NCBI GenBank assembly: GCA_030683155.1
Contig: JAUXMV010000111.1
Coordinates: 1 to 63,368, forward strand
Direction: 5' to 3'
Length of the DNA stretch: 63,368 nucleotides
From: Bacteroidales bacterium
GTDB lineage: Bacteria > Bacteroidota > Bacteroidia > Bacteroidales > F082
Both the position numbers and the translations under genes were made by a program. Under the pieces are notes generated by a model. That model made no database searches, was not told where the DNA came from, and saw only the letters and a list, made by a program, of their open reading frames with translations. Shown piece by piece: positions 50,243-59,423 of this stretch (position 1 is the stretch's first letter; each line of letters begins with the position of its first letter).

Positions 50243-51091
50243 TCAGATTATGTCATTTTTTTTGAAATACCTGTTTCCGGCCAATCCGAAAAGTGAACCC
50301 AAAACGATTGGATAAGCAATTGCAAAAAAGATGAAAAGTTCTCTTTTTACGGAATCAAGTATATAATAGGATGCGGCGCCCATGACAGTAAGTTCAGGAT
50401 CGAAAAGTACCAGCACTGCTGTTCTGAAAACCTGTAAAGGGTTCAACATTCCAAAACCAATTACCATTCCGGCATCGAGTCTTAGTTTTAGCATGAGCCC
50501 CATAAGAATAAGGTCAAGAAAGGCAACCAAAACCAGCCAGATAATAAAAGCTGTGCTTATGGCAAGGTCCTGAGAGTGTGCCACAACGGAGATAAACATA
50601 CTTATGCCTAAAAAGCAAAATATCATCGAAGCCAGCAAGGCACTGTACAGAAAAAAAAGATTCCATGGCACATCAAGGTCAGTGAATGAACCATAAATTG
50701 CTGCGCCTAAAAGAGCAATAAAAACCGGTATATAGGTTATTAAAAATTTTGCGGTAAACTTTCCCCAAAAATAACCTGTAAAGGAAATCGGCAATGATAG
50801 CATGAACTCCATTACGTTCGATTCGCGGTCTCCAACAATCGATCTGACGGTTGTTATTAAAACATAAATAGGTAAAATAACCATGCTGACCTGCATAAAG
50901 GTTACCATTAGTCTGCTAAGGCCAACAAATCCAATTATTTGAGATTCCGTGATGCCTGTAGAAAACATTATTGCCACAAAACCTCCAAAAAGTATGCTGT
51001 AAGTCCAAAACCATTTTGATCGCAGATTTTGTCTTATATCTGCATTCATTATTTGAAACAGACTTGATTCAGTAAATTTATTTAATCCCAT
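50243..51091 (-). CDS. nosY: NosY, ABC permease of the nos maturation system
   Basis: 282 residues, six membrane segments, ABC-2 family. Landmarks: SKWFWTYSILFGG, RSIVGDRESNVMEFMLSLPISFTGYFWGKF and the LILMGLMLKLRLD-AGMVIGFGMLNPLQVFR region. NosY works with NosF and NosD in copper/sulfur delivery to the CuZ site. It is upstream of the pentapeptide gene, 4 bases away. Confidence 0.92.
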   Translation of the reverse strand: MGLNKFTESSLFQIMNADIRQNLRSKWFWTYSILFGGFVAIMFSTGITESQIIGFVGLSRLMVTFMQVSMVILPIYVLITTVRSIVGDRESNVMEFMLSLPISFTGYFWGKFTAKFLITYIPVFIALLGAAIYGSFTDLDVPWNLFFLYSALLASMIFCFLGISMFISVVAHSQDLAISTAFIIWLVLVAFLDLILMGLMLKLRLDAGMVIGFGMLNPLQVFRTAVLVLFDPELTVMGAASYYILDSVKRELFIFFAIAYPIVLGSLFGLAGNRYFKKNDII

Positions 51092-51140
51092 GATTTAAGA
51101 TTTCAAATTATTCTCTGCTAAATTGCTTTCTTTTTGCATG

Positions 51141-51626
51141 TTAATGATGTAACATTTTCTTGTTTTTCAGAAATTCCTCCCTCATTGTGACTCCTTCCTT
51201 AATTCTTTTCACTGTAGTCGGGTAATCGAAAGCCGTATCAACTTTTTGTTTAACAGCAGAATAGCCATATCCCATTGGGGTTTGTTTACCATAAGTGTAC
51301 CAGGCCTCCTCAACTTTTAGCCACTCCCCTGTTTCACTGTCTGCAATGTATGAAACAGCGGTTTCACCACCAAACCTCTCCCAATCGGGCGATTCCATAA
51401 AAAAAATAAGACATCCTAGATCATCAAACCAAACGATGTCGCCACGCGTGTTGATGGATTGAGCAGAATATTTGGGGTCGGCTAGTCCCATCAGGCAAAG
51501 CACGCAGATATCACGATCGAAATGTATTTCACGCGGGCTCTGATCTACGTTTCGCTTGCAGGCATTGGATGCCAACAAAAGAATTACTGCGATAAGTACA
51601 GGGATTATAATTTTAAGTATTTTCAT
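51141..51626 (-). CDS. nosL: NosL, copper chaperone lipoprotein
   Basis: 161 residues. Lipobox ASNAC (Cys23). The copper-binding motif is C41-V-L-C44-L-M46, a variant of the usual CxxCGM with Leu in place of Gly. DPKYSAQ and the TPMGYGYSAV segment are typical of NosL. It delivers Cu(I) to apo-NosZ, in cooperation with NosD. Confidence 0.92.
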   Translation of the reverse strand: MKILKIIIPVLIAVILLLASNACKRNVDQSPREIHFDRDICVLCLMGLADPKYSAQSINTRGDIVWFDDLGCLIFFMESPDWERFGGETAVSYIADSETGEWLKVEEAWYTYGKQTPMGYGYSAVKQKVDTAFDYPTTVKRIKEGVTMREEFLKNKKMLHH

Positions 51627-51653
51627 TTTCGTAAAATTTTAATTTTCAACTCA

Positions 51654-52316
51654 TTAATTCAAATTTTTATCTAAAACAACAACACCAAGATCCATCTCAA
51701 TCACACGGTTTACAATTCCGGCGATTTCATCCATCCTGTGACTACTGAGAATCATCAGTGTTTTTGGAGCAAAATCTTTTAAATGATCAAAAAGAATTTT
51801 TCTTGCCTGAGGATCGAGATTAGCAGAAGGTTCGTCGAGTAACAAAATTCGTGGTTTACGACCAAGCGCAAAACTAATCAGCAGTTTTTGCTTCATCCCT
51901 CCGGAAAGCTTAAAAAACGGCTTACTGAAATTATCCTCCACGGACAATCCCATTTCGTGACTTAAACGAATGAAAGTGTTCGCGTCAGTTCCCGTCAGTT
52001 TCTCAAAAAAATAAATGAGTTCACGAACAGTCAGTTTCAATGGAGGTGGCATTTGTGGAACAAATCCAATATGCTGAAGGATGTTTTTTCGATCAATGCG
52101 GGGATTCATGTTCAATATTTCCATCTTGCCTTCAAAATTATACTGACCCAACATGCACCTGATAAGCGTCGTTTTACCCGCACCGTTCTGACCAATTAAT
52201 GCGATCCTGTCGTTTTCATTGAAAGTAAGATTGAGGTTTTTAATGACCTCCTGCTTCTTAAAACTTTTTGAAAGACCTTCTATCTGAATAATATTTATTT
52301 TTTCTTTTTGAATCAT
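51654..52316 (-). CDS. nosF: NosF, ABC ATP-binding protein
   Basis: 220 residues from ATG 52316; an in-frame start at 52349 would overlap nosH and adds a non-conserved stretch. Walker A GQNGAGKTTL, signature KLSGGMKQKLL, Walker B ILLLDEPSANLDP, H-loop SSHRMDE. It powers NosDFY. Between nosH and nosL. Confidence 0.94.
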   Translation of the reverse strand: MIQKEKINIIQIEGLSKSFKKQEVIKNLNLTFNENDRIALIGQNGAGKTTLIRCMLGQYNFEGKMEILNMNPRIDRKNILQHIGFVPQMPPPLKLTVRELIYFFEKLTGTDANTFIRLSHEMGLSVEDNFSKPFFKLSGGMKQKLLISFALGRKPRILLLDEPSANLDPQARKILFDHLKDFAPKTLMILSSHRMDEIAGIVNRVIEMDLGVVVLDKNLN

Positions 52317-52329
52317 TTCTATTTGATTT

Positions 52330-53277
52330 TTAGGTAAGTGAAGAGGCACCTCTCACAGCATAAGTGAGTGCATTGCCAGGACAAACATCAACGCAAAGGC
52401 CGTAGCGTGTACAATCTGAACCAGCATAATGCACATTCTGTGTTGCTTTGCCACGTTGCACAAACCAAAGTTCATGTGGCACAAGGCAAACTTTTTGACA
52501 TTCGAGGCAATATCCACATTTATCAAGATCAAATTTTATTGACAAAGGTGAAAGTTTTCCAACGAAGCTATACGTTGTGCCAATAGGGCAAACATATCTG
52601 CACCAGAATCTTTTACTGACAAATACCTCAAAAAGAATGACGGCCAGTACCCAAAGCAAAAGAAGACTTGGACCATAAATCAATGATTTCGAAATAATTC
52701 CAACCATATTGAGGTTTTCGAAAACAAGGTTCTTAGTAAGCACAGCCAGTAAAATAAAGCCAACAAAAAAGATAAATCTTAAGGCGGTATTATAATGGTG
52801 CTCCTTGATCTTTTTCTTTTTAATCAGATAATTATGTAGTTTTTCGGCCCACTCAGCCAATATATGGTATGGACACATCCACGAACAGAAGCCTCTTCCA
52901 CCAAAAATGAACCAAAAGAGCAGAATTGTTATAAATCCAATCCAGAAGTTCATGGTCAGCATTGCAATATATCCTGTTGTAGAGGATATTGCAAGAAGCT
53001 GCAACGAGTTATAGGGATCCATCAAATAAAAACCTATCAGGCGAGAACCACTTAGTGAACCTTCTAAAACCGAAAGATCCAACACGAAAGATGCAACAAA
53101 AAGAAGGTTCATAAACAAAAGGACAGACCACCTGATGTTACGCCATTTATGGTTTTTCTTCCGAGCATCGCGCCATTCTTTGTATGAAAGTCCACTAAGA
53201 CTGTGCGGCATTTGATCGACACTTTTTGGCTTAAATGGAGTTTTATTTTTTCCGCTAATTAAATAATCTGAAATCAT
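52330..53277 (-). CDS. nosH: NosH, NapH-like quinol-dehydrogenase membrane subunit
   Basis: 315 residues. Four to five helices. Conserved cytosolic loops FCSWMCPYHILAEWAEKL and CRYVCPIGTTYSFVGKLSPL, then ferredoxin motifs CGYCLECQKVC and CTRYGLCVDVCP. With NosG it is proposed to move electrons from menaquinol to the periplasmic side in clade II nos systems such as Wolinella. It is 12 bases after nosG. Confidence 0.92.
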   Translation of the reverse strand: MISDYLISGKNKTPFKPKSVDQMPHSLSGLSYKEWRDARKKNHKWRNIRWSVLLFMNLLFVASFVLDLSVLEGSLSGSRLIGFYLMDPYNSLQLLAISSTTGYIAMLTMNFWIGFITILLFWFIFGGRGFCSWMCPYHILAEWAEKLHNYLIKKKKIKEHHYNTALRFIFFVGFILLAVLTKNLVFENLNMVGIISKSLIYGPSLLLLWVLAVILFEVFVSKRFWCRYVCPIGTTYSFVGKLSPLSIKFDLDKCGYCLECQKVCLVPHELWFVQRGKATQNVHYAGSDCTRYGLCVDVCPGNALTYAVRGASSLT

Positions 53278-53289
53278 ATAAGCTGAATT

Positions 53290-54105
53290 TTAATAAGGTT
53301 CGATAATGATACTTGGTTCTTTGGTTGGACAAACCATAACGCACACACCACAGCCCGTGCATCCATCAAGAACGCGGGGAATAAGCTTACGACCGCTTCG
53401 GCTTAAAGCCTGAATAATAGCTGTTTCGCCAATCGGGCATTCAGTAACGCAAAGATTGCAAGGATCACGGTCAAAAGTTTTTTCGTTTAACGGGGAAGCT
53501 GATGCATCTTCACTTTCAGGCGCACGATAGTTTCCTTTAAAATTCAATCCTCTTGAGATGCCGCTAAAACCTTTACCCCTGTGGGCCAAACAGGTATCAT
53601 GATCTACCTTTGCTTTTCCCATCCTTACAATGCTCTTCATTGCAACTTTTTGAACCTCAAATGGGTTCACTTGCTGCAAATCATTGCCTGCTTGAGTCGC
53701 AGCCAATTCTACTGCAAAAAGCCCTGCTTTTTTAAATGGCTCAAAGTTTAACACAGCTGTTGGGCAAGTTTCGACACACTGAAGCGCATCGCAGGAAAAA
53801 TCGCAGGCTTGCTCACGTGGATCTATGTAAGGTGTTCCGAAAGCAAGTCCTTCTCCCGCTTTTGCCAGTTTGATGGCTTGTACAGGACAAATCTGCACAC
53901 AAAGACCACATTTGATGCATCCATACATGAATTCATCTTCGTCAATTGCTCCCGGTGGACGCAAAAAATCGTGTCTTATTCTGCCTTCTGCTGTAAGGTG
54001 GTTCAGCCAGAAAGCACCTGTGCCAACTACAGCCAATGCACCGGCTGCTGTGAGACCGCTTTTAAAAAACTCCCGACGGCTGATTTCGGTTTGCTCTTTT
54101 TCCAT
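53290..54105 (-). CDS. nosG: NosG, NapG-like periplasmic ferredoxin
   Basis: 271 residues. Twin-arginine signal ISRREFFKSGLTAAGALAVV. Four 4Fe-4S motifs: CIKCGLCVQICP, CDFSCDALQCVETCP, CNLCVTECP, CTGCGVCVMVCP. Partner of NosH. A second, ACIII/cytochrome c route to NosZ is also possible in this organism. Confidence 0.92.
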   Translation of the reverse strand: MEKEQTEISRREFFKSGLTAAGALAVVGTGAFWLNHLTAEGRIRHDFLRPPGAIDEDEFMYGCIKCGLCVQICPVQAIKLAKAGEGLAFGTPYIDPREQACDFSCDALQCVETCPTAVLNFEPFKKAGLFAVELAATQAGNDLQQVNPFEVQKVAMKSIVRMGKAKVDHDTCLAHRGKGFSGISRGLNFKGNYRAPESEDASASPLNEKTFDRDPCNLCVTECPIGETAIIQALSRSGRKLIPRVLDGCTGCGVCVMVCPTKEPSIIIEPY

Positions 54106-54174
54106 GCCTGTTATTTTAAGTTATCATAATTGTTTACCCTACCGCGAACCACATTTCAAAATTGTCTTGAAAAA

Positions 54175-56250
54175 TTAAAAAGCTACTTTCAGACCGAAGC
54201 TGAAGCTGCGTCCCGGTTCATAATAAAGACTTTCGGTATCCATTGCTTTGTATGCTCTGCTTAGATGTTCGACGTAGTTTTTATTCGCAAGGTTTTTAAC
54301 TGAAATATTCATTTCCAGCATTTTGAAAAGTTTGTAGGCTGCATAAAAATCAAATACAGCAAAGCCCGGTGTTGTTCCTTCGGCAAAACTTAACGAAACT
54401 CTGTCTTGTTTTCCAACCGCTCTCCCATTGAATCTTGCGGTTAGCTTCTCAGATTTCCACATGATGGATGAAACAAGCGTAACAGGCGTAATTTCAGCCA
54501 AAGGCTCATTCCAGCTTACATTTTGTCCATAGGTGAATGAAACTCCAAGATTATAAACTAAACCAGGTGTTATTGTATAGTCTATTCCTGTTTCAAAACC
54601 GGTTAAAAAAACCTTATCGATATTGGTGAATTTCTTTGTGAATTTTGGATTCATGCACGGCAGATACATTCTGGGAATAGTGGAATCCACTGATGCAGAA
54701 ATATAATCAGTGATGTAAGAATAAAAAACATCGGCAAAAACCAATAAATCCCCTACTCGTTTTTCAACTCTTAAGTCGGTTTGATAATTTACCTCAGATT
54801 TCAGATTAGGATTTCCAAGATATTCATAAGCATCCAGGCCAATACTTAAGTGATTGATAAATAACTCAGCCAATTCGGGAGCTCTACTCGCGCGGGCAGC
54901 AGCAAAATAAAAATTAAGGTTCTTGGGCAGATACCAGCTAAGTGAAGCAGTTGCCGAAATATCTATTCTGCTTTCTGGTGTTATATTATTATTGTAAACC
55001 TCATTGAAACTATTCTCAGGATCATTAATTGAATAGCTTATAAAATCTGATCTCACACCCAAGGTCCAAATCAGATTTTGAGTTATCTGATACTTATTTT
55101 CGAAGAACAGTCCCAAATCATTGTGTCTGGAATCCTGCCATGTTTTATCTACAAAGGCTTTTGGCGGATCGAAAATCTGTCCTGTACAGGTGCTTTTAAA
55201 AACCAGACGGTCACGATGTCCATCCTTACCAATATGTTTAAAGTCAACTCCGGCAAAAAGCATATTGGAAATACCGGCGCTTATTCCAAATTCTGTCCTG
55301 CCACCGAAAACAGTAGCATTCACAGGAGAAATGGCTTGAGAATCTTTATAGGCAGGCCTGTTTGTATTCGACATCAGATGATCCACATAACTGCCATACA
55401 GCTTCAACTTAAATGAACTGATGGTTGGTGTAAGCTGTAAAGCTGCATAGTCAAGGGAAAGAATACTGCTTTTATCCATATCTGCATCCATTGGCAGACC
55501 GGCATAAAGCACATCTTCAGCTTTGCTTTGGCGCCAGCTCAATTGCAGTCTTTGGTTTTCCTTTGGATTAAATCCAAACTTCAGTGCGTAGCCACTTCGG
55601 GTGAAAGATGATGCAATCTTCTGACCACTTCCACTTTTGTAATTGCCATAGTCTTTGTATCCGGCATTCAGAGAAAAATCAAATTTCCCTTTTACACCTT
55701 GAACAAAGAGATTGCTGAAAAAATTTCCTCCGTTTGACTGATAACCTGCATCAAAAGCTCCAATCACTGCTTTCTGCTCATTTCTGTCAGGTTTCCGATT
55801 TACTATATTGATGATACCACCAAAAGATTGTCCATAACGCACACTGTATGGTCCTTTGATAACTTCAATTTTCTCAATTTCTTCCATTGAAACTTGCGAA
55901 ATAGCAGGGTCCATTCTATTAGGACATGCGTTTGTGGTATGCACACCACCATCAATAAGTACATTCAACTGACTATATTTGAACCCTCTCAATACGGGTT
56001 CCATACCATAATTACCTCGTTTTTCTACACCAAATCCAACCTGATTCAGGAACATAGCACCACCATCATGATGGTTTTCCATATTAATTATATTCCCCGA
56101 TATATTTGATTTTGTGATGTTTCCAAAAGCTTTTCCCTTCACCAGAATTTCTTCGAGTTGAAGAGTATCAGGCTCTGATGCCACTAAAGTCATTGTTGCA
56201 AAAAGTGCCGCAATGATAATAATGATTGCTATAATTGTTTTTAATTCCAT
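54175..56250 (-). CDS. TonB-dependent copper receptor, OprC/NosA-like
   Basis: 691 residues from ATG 56250 (MELKTIIAII...signal to ~25); an earlier in-frame ATG at 56391 gives an implausible leader. Plug domain (~45-155) with LNVLIDGGVHTTNACPNRMDP and IEVIKGPYSVRYGQSFGGIINIVNRKP; then a 22-strand barrel ending SFGLKVAF. C109-x3-M113 in the plug and H291-L-M293 in the barrel match the CxxxM-HxM copper site of OprC, including the spacing of about 180 residues. It would import copper for NosZ. It is flanked by nosD/130-residue gene and nosG. Confidence 0.9.
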   Translation of the reverse strand: MELKTIIAIIIIIAALFATMTLVASEPDTLQLEEILVKGKAFGNITKSNISGNIINMENHHDGGAMFLNQVGFGVEKRGNYGMEPVLRGFKYSQLNVLIDGGVHTTNACPNRMDPAISQVSMEEIEKIEVIKGPYSVRYGQSFGGIINIVNRKPDRNEQKAVIGAFDAGYQSNGGNFFSNLFVQGVKGKFDFSLNAGYKDYGNYKSGSGQKIASSFTRSGYALKFGFNPKENQRLQLSWRQSKAEDVLYAGLPMDADMDKSSILSLDYAALQLTPTISSFKLKLYGSYVDHLMSNTNRPAYKDSQAISPVNATVFGGRTEFGISAGISNMLFAGVDFKHIGKDGHRDRLVFKSTCTGQIFDPPKAFVDKTWQDSRHNDLGLFFENKYQITQNLIWTLGVRSDFISYSINDPENSFNEVYNNNITPESRIDISATASLSWYLPKNLNFYFAAARASRAPELAELFINHLSIGLDAYEYLGNPNLKSEVNYQTDLRVEKRVGDLLVFADVFYSYITDYISASVDSTIPRMYLPCMNPKFTKKFTNIDKVFLTGFETGIDYTITPGLVYNLGVSFTYGQNVSWNEPLAEITPVTLVSSIMWKSEKLTARFNGRAVGKQDRVSLSFAEGTTPGFAVFDFYAAYKLFKMLEMNISVKNLANKNYVEHLSRAYKAMDTESLYYEPGRSFSFGLKVAF

Positions 56251-56417
56251 CTTTATGTATTTGTTATGTTTAATATAAACTTTCATTTTGTCTGAATTAG
56301 CTAAAATACTTTCAGGGTTACTCATTTTAAGCCGATGCAAGCAGTAATCTTGTATTTGCCTGACTTTCCTGATAAAATAATGCACATTCAATTGTTCTAA
56401 AAAACTATAAATGAAGC

Positions 56418-56810
56418 TTATATAAACTTTGGAGGTGGAGATGGAATACTGCCAAATTGCAGCAATATGGAGTAGGTCTTTAAATTATAATCTTTTTCGG
56501 CTTGACAAAAGATTGTCGTATTATCGTAGCTTTCATTGACTAAATAAACAAGTGAACCAGTATTAACAGGCCTTTCAGGCAATTTTTGCTTTTCAGTATT
56601 GTCTGCTGATTCTAATGCACGATCAATTAAAGCCTTCAAATAGGTGATATCTCCAACGAGTGGTTTTTCGTTAGAAAAACTACAGGAATCATCAATGCGT
56701 ATATGCCTTACGCCATGCTGATGGAGATAAACCAAATAAGGAACTTCCGGCAAAATAATCATTGTCAGTTGAAGTAATAAAAGTCCATATGCCAGAAACC
56801 TTCTAATCAT
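56418..56810 (-). CDS. Small predicted exported protein between nosD and the TonB receptor
   Basis: 130 residues. N-terminal hydrophobic segment (FLAYGLLLLQLTMIILPEVPYLVYL), then HQHGVRHIRIDDSC with several potential metal ligands, and a Pro-rich end (FGSIPSPPPKF). I know no named family. Bacteroidota often place such short proteins with Pro-rich ends just before TonB receptors. Starts 2 bases after the nosD stop; copper binding is only a guess. Confidence 0.6.
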   Translation of the reverse strand: MIRRFLAYGLLLLQLTMIILPEVPYLVYLHQHGVRHIRIDDSCSFSNEKPLVGDITYLKALIDRALESADNTEKQKLPERPVNTGSLVYLVNESYDNTTIFCQAEKDYNLKTYSILLQFGSIPSPPPKFI

Positions 56811-56812
56811 TA

Positions 56813-58120
56813 TTAAAATACTGTTGATCTGTTTTTGTTTTTTTCTTTCCAGATGTACATAGGTTTATTGTCGCGCAGCACAAATTTTGGTTGTGAGAAA
56901 GGCGCAAGCCTTTCAAGAAAATCAAGTGCAAGCAGCAAAGGAGAACCATAGAAAAACTTTACATCGCGGTCGAACGACCACAAATGCTCCACGTAAGCAT
57001 AAAGTGAATAAGGTGTGTCGCCGATATTATCGCCATCTTTGTCAAACCCTTGATAATCATCGAAATAGTTATTATCCCATTTATTCATGTTTGCTGTTTT
57101 ACCCTCAGCTTCGACCTGTACAAGATTGTTATGGAAGTAGTTGTTTTTAAACAAATTACCTTCCTGATTGGTATGAAATTTAATGCCGATACCGCAAAAC
57201 GCAATTTCGTTGTTGGCAATAGTATTTGTTTTTTCTGGCACAAAGGGCGAAACATCCACATGAATGCCTTCTGAAGAATAAATAAATCGATTGTTCAGTA
57301 TTTGGTTGGAGGATGTTTCTTTCATTCCGAGACACATTCCGCTGATGCCTGTTGAGCGCATGATCGTATTTCCCGTCATAACAGTCTGTTCAGAGTACAT
57401 CAGAAAAACGCCGACAGAATTTTCGTAAAATACATTGTCTTTTATGCGGTTGTTGTGTGCATACATAAAATGAATGCTGTAACGATTTCCAACACCTTTA
57501 TTGGCCTCGAAAGTGTTTTCTGAGGAGTACCAAACCACCATATCACGAACATTGTGCCAGTAGTTGCCCTTTATAAGATTGTTTTTTGAATACCATAACC
57601 GGATAGCATCTCCTTTAAGCGCCATTTGCCGCTTGCTAATAGAGCTTATCTCGCAATGCTGTATCAGGTTGTTGTCTGCCTGAAGAATATCAACACCAAA
57701 AAGACACTCAGCAATATGACAATTATCAACAAGATTAAAATTTCCGGTAAGTTTTACACCACTGTCAATTTTATCATGCGACCCCCCCGAATCGATGATT
57801 TTTAAATTCTTTAAAGATACATGGTCAGCGTTGACAAATAAAACGGAACCTTTTTCCAGTCCGGAGATAGTTACAAGACCTTTACCATCTAATGTGATAC
57901 CGTTGGTTGTAATTGTTGCCGGTCCAACATAAAAACCGGGCTCTAAAATGATTGTCTGACCAGGTCTGGCTTTATCAATAATTTCTTGCAGATTAATTTT
58001 ATTGGTACTATTATCAAAGCCTTGTACAGGAATTTTAAGGCCATAAATAATTTCTTCTGCCAAAAGGCTTTCACAAAAGAAAGCAAGAAAAAACAGTATG
58101 AGAATTTTTTTAATTTTCAT
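56813..58120 (-). CDS. nosD: NosD, periplasmic beta-helix maturation protein
   Basis: 435 residues. Signal peptide (1-21, ending SLLAEE). From ~50 to 360, right-handed beta-helix coils of the CASH/NosD type with many GNxxxxN turns (LVDNCHIAECLFG, NLIKGNYWHNVRDMVVWYSSEN, HNNRIKDNVFYENSVGVFLMYSEQT). The NosD-type end DNYFDDYQGFDKDGDNIGDTPY follows. It feeds copper/sulfur to NosZ together with NosFY and NosL. Confidence 0.95.
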   Translation of the reverse strand: MKIKKILILFFLAFFCESLLAEEIIYGLKIPVQGFDNSTNKINLQEIIDKARPGQTIILEPGFYVGPATITTNGITLDGKGLVTISGLEKGSVLFVNADHVSLKNLKIIDSGGSHDKIDSGVKLTGNFNLVDNCHIAECLFGVDILQADNNLIQHCEISSISKRQMALKGDAIRLWYSKNNLIKGNYWHNVRDMVVWYSSENTFEANKGVGNRYSIHFMYAHNNRIKDNVFYENSVGVFLMYSEQTVMTGNTIMRSTGISGMCLGMKETSSNQILNNRFIYSSEGIHVDVSPFVPEKTNTIANNEIAFCGIGIKFHTNQEGNLFKNNYFHNNLVQVEAEGKTANMNKWDNNYFDDYQGFDKDGDNIGDTPYSLYAYVEHLWSFDRDVKFFYGSPLLLALDFLERLAPFSQPKFVLRDNKPMYIWKEKNKNRSTVF

Positions 58121-58140
58121 TCCTTATTTTATTTTCTAAA

Positions 58141-58168
58141 CGGGGAAGTTAAATGATCAACTTCCCCG
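58141..58168 (-). other. Hairpin before nosD
   Basis: CGGGGAAGTT (58141-58150) and AACTTCCCCG (58159-58168) form a perfect 10-bp stem with an 8-base loop. It lies 18 bases after the upstream stop codon and 20 before the nosD start. On the minus strand it is followed by TTTAGAAAATAAAATAA, a poor T-run. It may be a partial terminator or an RNA-processing/stability element that sets nosZ above nosD levels. Confidence 0.6.
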
Positions 58169-58186
58169 AAAAGACACTATCAACTA

Positions 58187-58543
58187 TCAGCTTGTTTTTA
58201 AAGCTTTACGCTTCAAAAGCAAAGCAAACACAAAAGAAACAAACCCTCCCAACGCTATAAAAAAGCCATAATAGGGATAAGATTCGGTTGTAAACTGGGC
58301 TACTTTCCCTTCACCGAAAACAGTCGGCATAAAAGGTTTGATGCCGGCAAAAGCTCCACCACCATGCAAACCAAGATTGTGACCATACCAATAGAGATAA
58401 AAGATATAAACCAGCAAAAAATAAAATGGTACCAATGCCGGAATCCATGCAGCAAAAGCATACAAACGCTTTGTGGTGATCATAAAAAATATTCCGGCCA
58501 GAATAAAGATTATGAAAAAATAAGGCGAATTAACCATCAACAT
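58187..58543 (-). CDS. Nos-cluster membrane protein, 118 residues
   Basis: Three to four hydrophobic segments (PYFFIIFILAGIFFMI, FAAWIPALVPFYFLLVYIFYLYWYG, YYGFFIALGGFVSFVFALLL) with a Gly-rich loop LGLHGGGAFAGIKPFMPTVFG between them. No Cys. Conserved only by position as far as I can tell: two small membrane genes between the cytochrome c and nosD. It may fill the role of the unrelated or distant NosB-type proteins of other clade II clusters. Starts 3 bases after the 139-residue gene. Confidence 0.6.
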   Translation of the reverse strand: MLMVNSPYFFIIFILAGIFFMITTKRLYAFAAWIPALVPFYFLLVYIFYLYWYGHNLGLHGGGAFAGIKPFMPTVFGEGKVAQFTTESYPYYGFFIALGGFVSFVFALLLKRKALKTS

Positions 58544-58546
58544 ATT

Positions 58547-58966
58547 CTAATATATGAGTGGTTTTGGTGTAACATTAACCTTAATTTTTTCTCCGGTTGC
58601 ATAATCATATACGTCATGACCTTTATCATCTCTTTGGGTGTCGAATACATAAAAACTCGGATGTGTCATTCCTTTAGGATTATTTCTCCCCTGTACGATA
58701 GGATACATTCCGATATAGTGGTTTATTGCATTCATTTCCACCAGACAGTCGGCTCCCTCATTCGTTGCAAGCTCTTCGCGTTCCTTAACACCTTCGCAGC
58801 CATTGTAGACCCCGTCAAATTTGAAATTGATTCGAATTCCTTTCGGATACATAGCTTTGGGATATTGGATACTTTGAAGTGCTACACCCCATATTGGCAC
58901 AAAATAGGTAGCACCAATGAGAATAATTCCGATGAATGAAAAAATGAGATAAGATTTAGATTTCAT
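58547..58966 (-). CDS. Nos-cluster membrane-anchored protein, 139 residues
   Basis: One N-terminal helix (YLIFSFIGIILIGATYFVPIW) followed by a periplasmic domain with two Cys (VYNGCEGV...GADCLVEM), which may form a disulfide, and the motif INHYIGMYPI. The last third (THPSFYVFDTQRDDKGHDVYDY) is soluble. Proteins with an N-H-Y-I-G-M motif occur in other clade II nos clusters to my recollection, but no function is established. Confidence 0.6.
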   Translation of the reverse strand: MKSKSYLIFSFIGIILIGATYFVPIWGVALQSIQYPKAMYPKGIRINFKFDGVYNGCEGVKEREELATNEGADCLVEMNAINHYIGMYPIVQGRNNPKGMTHPSFYVFDTQRDDKGHDVYDYATGEKIKVNVTPKPLIY

Positions 58967-58992
58967 GATTAACTAATGTTGGTTCCTAACTG

Positions 58993-59358
58993 TTACTTTG
59001 AAGCCGTCACACCGGCCTCACCCATCATAAAACTGATGGCATCATACATATCCTGTTCTGAGCAATCCAGGCAAGTACCTTTTTCGGGCATTACACCAAA
59101 TTTTCCAGTGTAGCCCTTAATAGAATGTTCAAGCAGCACAGTCATTCCCTTGGCTGCAATTTCTTCCCATCTTGGTTTGTCTTCAAGGGCTGCAGCTCCG
59201 GCCACACCTTTCCAGTGGCATGCGATACAAGCTTTGTTATAAATGACTTTGCCATTTTCAAGGTTTGCCACCATTTCCCCGGAGCCACTGCTTCCGCAAC
59301 TGCTAATAATGAGCGAAACAAAAGCGCTTACCAAAGTGATTTTAAGTATAGTTTTCAT
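58993..59358 (-). CDS. Small cytochrome c lipoprotein of the nos cluster (NosC-like)
   Basis: 121 residues. Lipobox IISSC (Cys21). Haem c site C44-I-A-C47-H48 and axial Met90 in FGVMPEKG. Cys96 and Cys99 (GTCLDCS) likely form the disulfide seen in cytochrome c5-type proteins. It probably carries electrons to the NosZ-like proteins just upstream, like NosC1/C2 of Wolinella. Confidence 0.88.
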   Translation of the reverse strand: MKTILKITLVSAFVSLIISSCGSSGSGEMVANLENGKVIYNKACIACHWKGVAGAAALEDKPRWEEIAAKGMTVLLEHSIKGYTGKFGVMPEKGTCLDCSEQDMYDAISFMMGEAGVTASK

Positions 59359-59423
59359 TGTAAATGATTTAGAGTTTGTAGAATTACTAATTATGAATTG
59401 CTCAAAATTAACATTTTTTTAAC

